A stretch of 64,000 nt of DNA, from positions 186,001-250,000 of the forward strand of contig NZ_JAHUWN010000002.1 in the NCBI RefSeq assembly GCF_019219025.1. Direction: 5' to 3'. The notes beneath the pieces were generated by a model that worked only from the letters and a program-made list of their open reading frames with translations, was not told the origin of the DNA and did not search any database. Source of the stretch: Bacillus sp. sid0103 (GTDB lineage: Bacteria > Bacillota > Bacilli > Bacillales_B > DSM-18226). A program made the position numbers and the translations under genes. Shown one piece after another: positions 61,154-64,000 of this stretch (position 1 is its first letter; every line of letters starts with the position of its first letter).

Positions 61154-64000
61154 CTATTTTAACTTAACGATAAATGTCTTAAGTTCGTATGGTTTAATGT
61201 CAAACGTAAAGGCCTCATTTCCTCGGACTTCGGAAATGCTCCTTTCCATTAAATCGCATTCCTGCCAGGAATCAATATGGAAATCACTTGTTACTTCGAC
61301 AGTTCCTCTTGCACCAGCAAACTCATGCAACCGGATAATGAGATGGTCACCATTTTCTGCTTTTTTAACAGCGTCGACCATCACATTCGGAGCAGTCACG
61401 TTGAAAAGCGAAACGCTTTCTGTTTGGCCTTCTGCGTAGGTTAATGGATTATTGAGCTCCCAGGCATGCCGTACAGTATTTCCTTCATACCAGCTTCCAG
61501 TATGGGGAAGCAAGGAATACGTAAACAAATGTTCACCTTGGTCTGCTTCTATATCCGGATAAGTAGCCGATTTTAATAGGGTAAGGCGCATGACATTATC
61601 CTTAATGTCATGTCCGTATTTGCAATCGTTCAATAAGCTCACACCATAATCTCTTTCAGAGAGATCCGCCCACTGATGACCAACTGTTTCAAACCGAGCG
61701 TAATCCCAGCTTGTATTCCAATGAGTTGGACGTTTTACATTTCCATACTGAATATCGTATGTCGCCTCTGTTGCCCGAATTTCTACAGGGAATGCTACCT
61801 TCAACAGTTGGTTTTGATCATGCCAATCAATCTTTGTTTCAAAATCGATACGCGGATTGTTCGCATACAAGGTCATTTTCTGATTGATGACCGAGTTTGA
61901 ATAGGCCCATGTAAACTCAACTACACATTGAATTGGACCATTTTCAATGACTTTCGTTCCCTTTAAAGTCGAGATCTCTTTCATCTTTTCTTGATAATAA
62001 AGATCGATATCCCATGCATCATATTGCATCGGTTTATCCTCAAACACCTGGAATACATTCCCACGTGCATTTGGAGCTAAAACTTCCCTTTTATTTTTCC
62101 TGTCATATAGTCTCGTCAGCTGACCTTTATCATTCCATGAAATCTCATAATAGTTGGAAGAAACACTATTTCCAGAAACACTGAAAGGTGAAGCTGTTTC
62201 ATTCATTCCCTGTTCATAATAAACGGAGCTTTTTCCGAGGGAAGGAACTTCATCAACCTTGACTAGCCATTCTCCATCAGCCGTTTGCTGGGCTTCCAAT
62301 ACCTCTCCTGTCTCTTTCTTCCACACTAATTCTCCAGTCGTGTTCGTGTTGATTTTAACGGTATCATTTCGTTTCCACGAAGAGGAATTATAAATCGTAT
62401 ACAATTGCTGGCCATGATTTACGGCTAAAGACTGTGAAGCCTCCTTCCAGGCATTAGCCGCAAGCTCATACGCTTCAGCATATTCCAGTTTGCTGTCTTC
62501 ATAAACCTCGCGAATGGATGATCCCGGAATGATGTCGTGGAATTGATTGCGCAGCACGATCTTCCAACTTTCATCCAAATTTTGTACAGGATAAACTGAC
62601 CATGAACCTGAAAGTACACTATTTAATGTATTCAGCCATTCTGTTTCACGGAGAAGCAGCTCCATTTTACGGTTCATCCGTTTATTATACGCCTGAGATG
62701 TATAGGTCCCGCGGTGATACTCCAGATAGAGTTCTCCATCCCACGTGTGAACATATTGATCGGTATTGTCTACAGTCTCATGCAAGCGTTTAAAAAATTC
62801 ATCCGCTCTGCCTGTCTTAACAGCTGGTAAACCCGGCATCTTATCTAATTTTCTTCTCATCTCTAACATTTCACGATTTACGCCACCGCCGCCATCTCCA
62901 TAACCATAGGAAATGAGCAGCTCCTGGTTCACAGCTTTATCGCGATACGCTTCCCAAACCCCTTTTACCGAACGGGGAGTAATCTGTCCGTTGTATGTAT
63001 AGAACCAGCTGTCATCCTCAGGGGTAGTGATAAAATGAGTTAAAATCTCTGTTCCATCGATCCCTCTCCATTTAAAGGTATCATGCGGCATTCTATTAAA
63101 CTGGCTCCAGCTAATTTTTGTAGTCATAAAGGTTTTAATGCCGGATTTCACTAAAATTTGCGGAAGTGCCCAGCTATATCCAAAAACATCTGGAAGCCAC
63201 AAATATTCGCATTCCTTCCCAAAGTTTTCGCGGTAGAATTTAGTACCGAGTAACAATTGACGGACAAGTGATTCACCCGATGTCAGATTGCAGTCTGCTT
63301 CCAGCCACATTCCACCTTCTGTTTCCCAGCGGCCTTCTTGAACTCTTCTATCAATTTGTTTAAAAATCTCCGGGTAATCTTTTTTAATATAATCATATAA
63401 TTGAGGCTGTGTTTGTAAAAAAACGTAATCTGGGTATTGCTCCATTAAACGAAGAACGGTAGAAAAAGAGCGCGCTGCTTTTTCCCTAGTATGTTTCAGC
63501 CTCCATAACCAGGCCACATCGATGTGAGTGTGTCCGATGGCCGTTACGGTAACAGGATAATTTTTCGGAATTCGCTCTATTTCTTCATTTAACATCGTTT
63601 GTGCTTGATAAAGGGAATCATAGAAACCTTCTGAACCAGGAACAGACCAATCGATCTTCAGGAAAGCCCTGTCTAAGGCTTTTAATAGTGTTTGCCTTTC
63701 AGGCTGATTTTCCTGTAGATACTCGATTGTCGCTAGTGCAGCCCTAGCTGTGTAATACAGATCATCTACCTTTTCATCCAGACAGGCGATAAAGGCCGTT
63801 TTCAACTGGTGTTCCTGCAGAGTTGGCTTACCTCCGCCTTCGAGCCCTGACCACAGCCGGAAGCACATTTCAATGGTCGTCCCTGCCAGACTTCTATCTA
63901 AAAATACCTCTTGATGGTTCATGTCTACGCCCTGATAGGGCTCCCCGTTTACATACAGCAGTGACTCAAACCCCGAATTATGACCGCCGCCTGTTTTTCC
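61154..64000 (-). CDS. Alpha-mannosidase, GH38 (5' end beyond window)
   Basis: The frame is open to the right edge: upstream of an internal ATG at 63922, 26 more codons encode GGGHNSGFESLLYVNGEPYQ and GVD, the usual GH38 N-terminal domain, so the true start lies outside. At least 948 residues are present. The catalytic domain has IGHTHIDVAWLWRL with metal ligands, the nucleophile aspartate in LWLPDVFGYSWALPQIL, and a large C-terminal beta domain. It hydrolyses alpha-mannosides, in the cytoplasm as no signal is seen. A strong terminator follows. Confidence 0.9.
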   Translation of the reverse strand, partial: GKTGGGHNSGFESLLYVNGEPYQGVDMNHQEVFLDRSLAGTTIEMCFRLWSGLEGGGKPTLQEHQLKTAFIACLDEKVDDLYYTARAALATIEYLQENQPERQTLLKALDRAFLKIDWSVPGSEGFYDSLYQAQTMLNEEIERIPKNYPVTVTAIGHTHIDVAWLWRLKHTREKAARSFSTVLRLMEQYPDYVFLQTQPQLYDYIKKDYPEIFKQIDRRVQEGRWETEGGMWLEADCNLTSGESLVRQLLLGTKFYRENFGKECEYLWLPDVFGYSWALPQILVKSGIKTFMTTKISWSQFNRMPHDTFKWRGIDGTEILTHFITTPEDDSWFYTYNGQITPRSVKGVWEAYRDKAVNQELLISYGYGDGGGGVNREMLEMRRKLDKMPGLPAVKTGRADEFFKRLHETVDNTDQYVHTWDGELYLEYHRGTYTSQAYNKRMNRKMELLLRETEWLNTLNSVLSGSWSVYPVQNLDESWKIVLRNQFHDIIPGSSIREVYEDSKLEYAEAYELAANAWKEASQSLAVNHGQQLYTIYNSSSWKRNDTVKINTNTTGELVWKKETGEVLEAQQTADGEWLVKVDEVPSLGKSSVYYEQGMNETASPFSVSGNSVSSNYYEISWNDKGQLTRLYDRKNKREVLAPNARGNVFQVFEDKPMQYDAWDIDLYYQEKMKEISTLKGTKVIENGPIQCVVEFTWAYSNSVINQKMTLYANNPRIDFETKIDWHDQNQLLKVAFPVEIRATEATYDIQYGNVKRPTHWNTSWDYARFETVGHQWADLSERDYGVSLLNDCKYGHDIKDNVMRLTLLKSATYPDIEADQGEHLFTYSLLPHTGSWYEGNTVRHAWELNNPLTYAEGQTESVSLFNVTAPNVMVDAVKKAENGDHLIIRLHEFAGARGTVEVTSDFHIDSWQECDLMERSISEVRGNEAFTFDIKPYELKTFIVKLK

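Noticed and set aside
1..64000. CRISPR arrays, tRNA or rRNA genes, transposases, attachment sites
   Set aside because: No regularly spaced repeats, cloverleaf sequences, transposase motifs or integrase genes were recognised.

Overview
The window looks like chromosomal DNA of a low-GC Gram-positive bacterium, most likely a Bacillaceae member (Bacillus, Neobacillus or Priestia type). The support is AT-rich intergenic DNA, AGGAGG-type ribosome binding sites before nearly every gene, hairpin-plus-T-run terminators, CcpA-like cre sites, and Bacillus-style gene sets (iol, GmuE-like kinase, DUF624, LacI/GntR-controlled sugar ABC operons). The species cannot be named from the sequence. No rRNA, tRNA, CRISPR array, insertion sequence or phage gene was seen.

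Region 1 (1-17.8 kb, all minus strand) is an aromatic catabolic island. An upstream operon starting at 17624 encodes an acyl-CoA-dehydrogenase-like flavin monooxygenase (IacA type), a small unknown protein, a XylR_N-V4R-PucR-type regulator, a flavin reductase (IacG type), a Rieske oxygenase (IacC type), an M19-like hydrolase, an SDR (IacE type), a small protein possibly equivalent to IacB, a 37-residue coupled mini-ORF and an amidase (IacH type). An octopine-dehydrogenase-family enzyme, a 3-hydroxyacyl-CoA-dehydrogenase-family enzyme and an aromatic-acid-type MFS permease follow. Then come the catechol ortho-cleavage genes: catA, an enol-lactonase-like hydrolase, a CMD-domain protein, the two 3-oxoadipate CoA-transferase subunits, and catB cut by the window edge. 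The gene content resembles the iac pathway (indole-3-acetate to catechol) of proteobacteria joined to the 3-oxoadipate route. The IacA-like gene is very GC-rich against an AT-rich background. A conserved box lies at the same distance upstream of both the monooxygenase operon and catA, a good candidate for the shared operator.

Region 2 (17.9-34.8 kb): a VOC protein, then a minus-strand mannoside operon: solute-binding protein, two ABC permeases, GH13, DUF1861, GH130, GH2 beta-mannosidase, zinc alcohol dehydrogenase, MFS, ROK kinase and ManA. A divergent LacI-family repressor and a P-loop kinase follow, and then a GC-rich APH-fold phosphotransferase that looks imported.

Region 3 (34.9-46 kb): a gene remnant, a CorA transporter, a GNAT enzyme and a myo-inositol operon (iolG-C-A-D-E-B in transcription order). 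A truncated aldolase (iolJ-like) stub lies between iolE and iolB, and a LacI-family regulator with candidate operators lies upstream.

Region 4 (46-64 kb): an AraC regulator, a decayed GH4/carbohydrate-binding remnant, a large secreted PIG-L deacetylase with a CBM9-like domain, a NagB-like deaminase, a second sugar ABC transporter, GH4, a PfkB kinase, a GntR regulator with three repeated operator-like sites, DUF624, a GH38-like DUF5054 protein, an aldo/keto reductase fragment and a GH38 alpha-mannosidase running off the right edge. Regions 2 and 4 together suggest use of mannose- and amino-sugar-containing glycans; this is inference.
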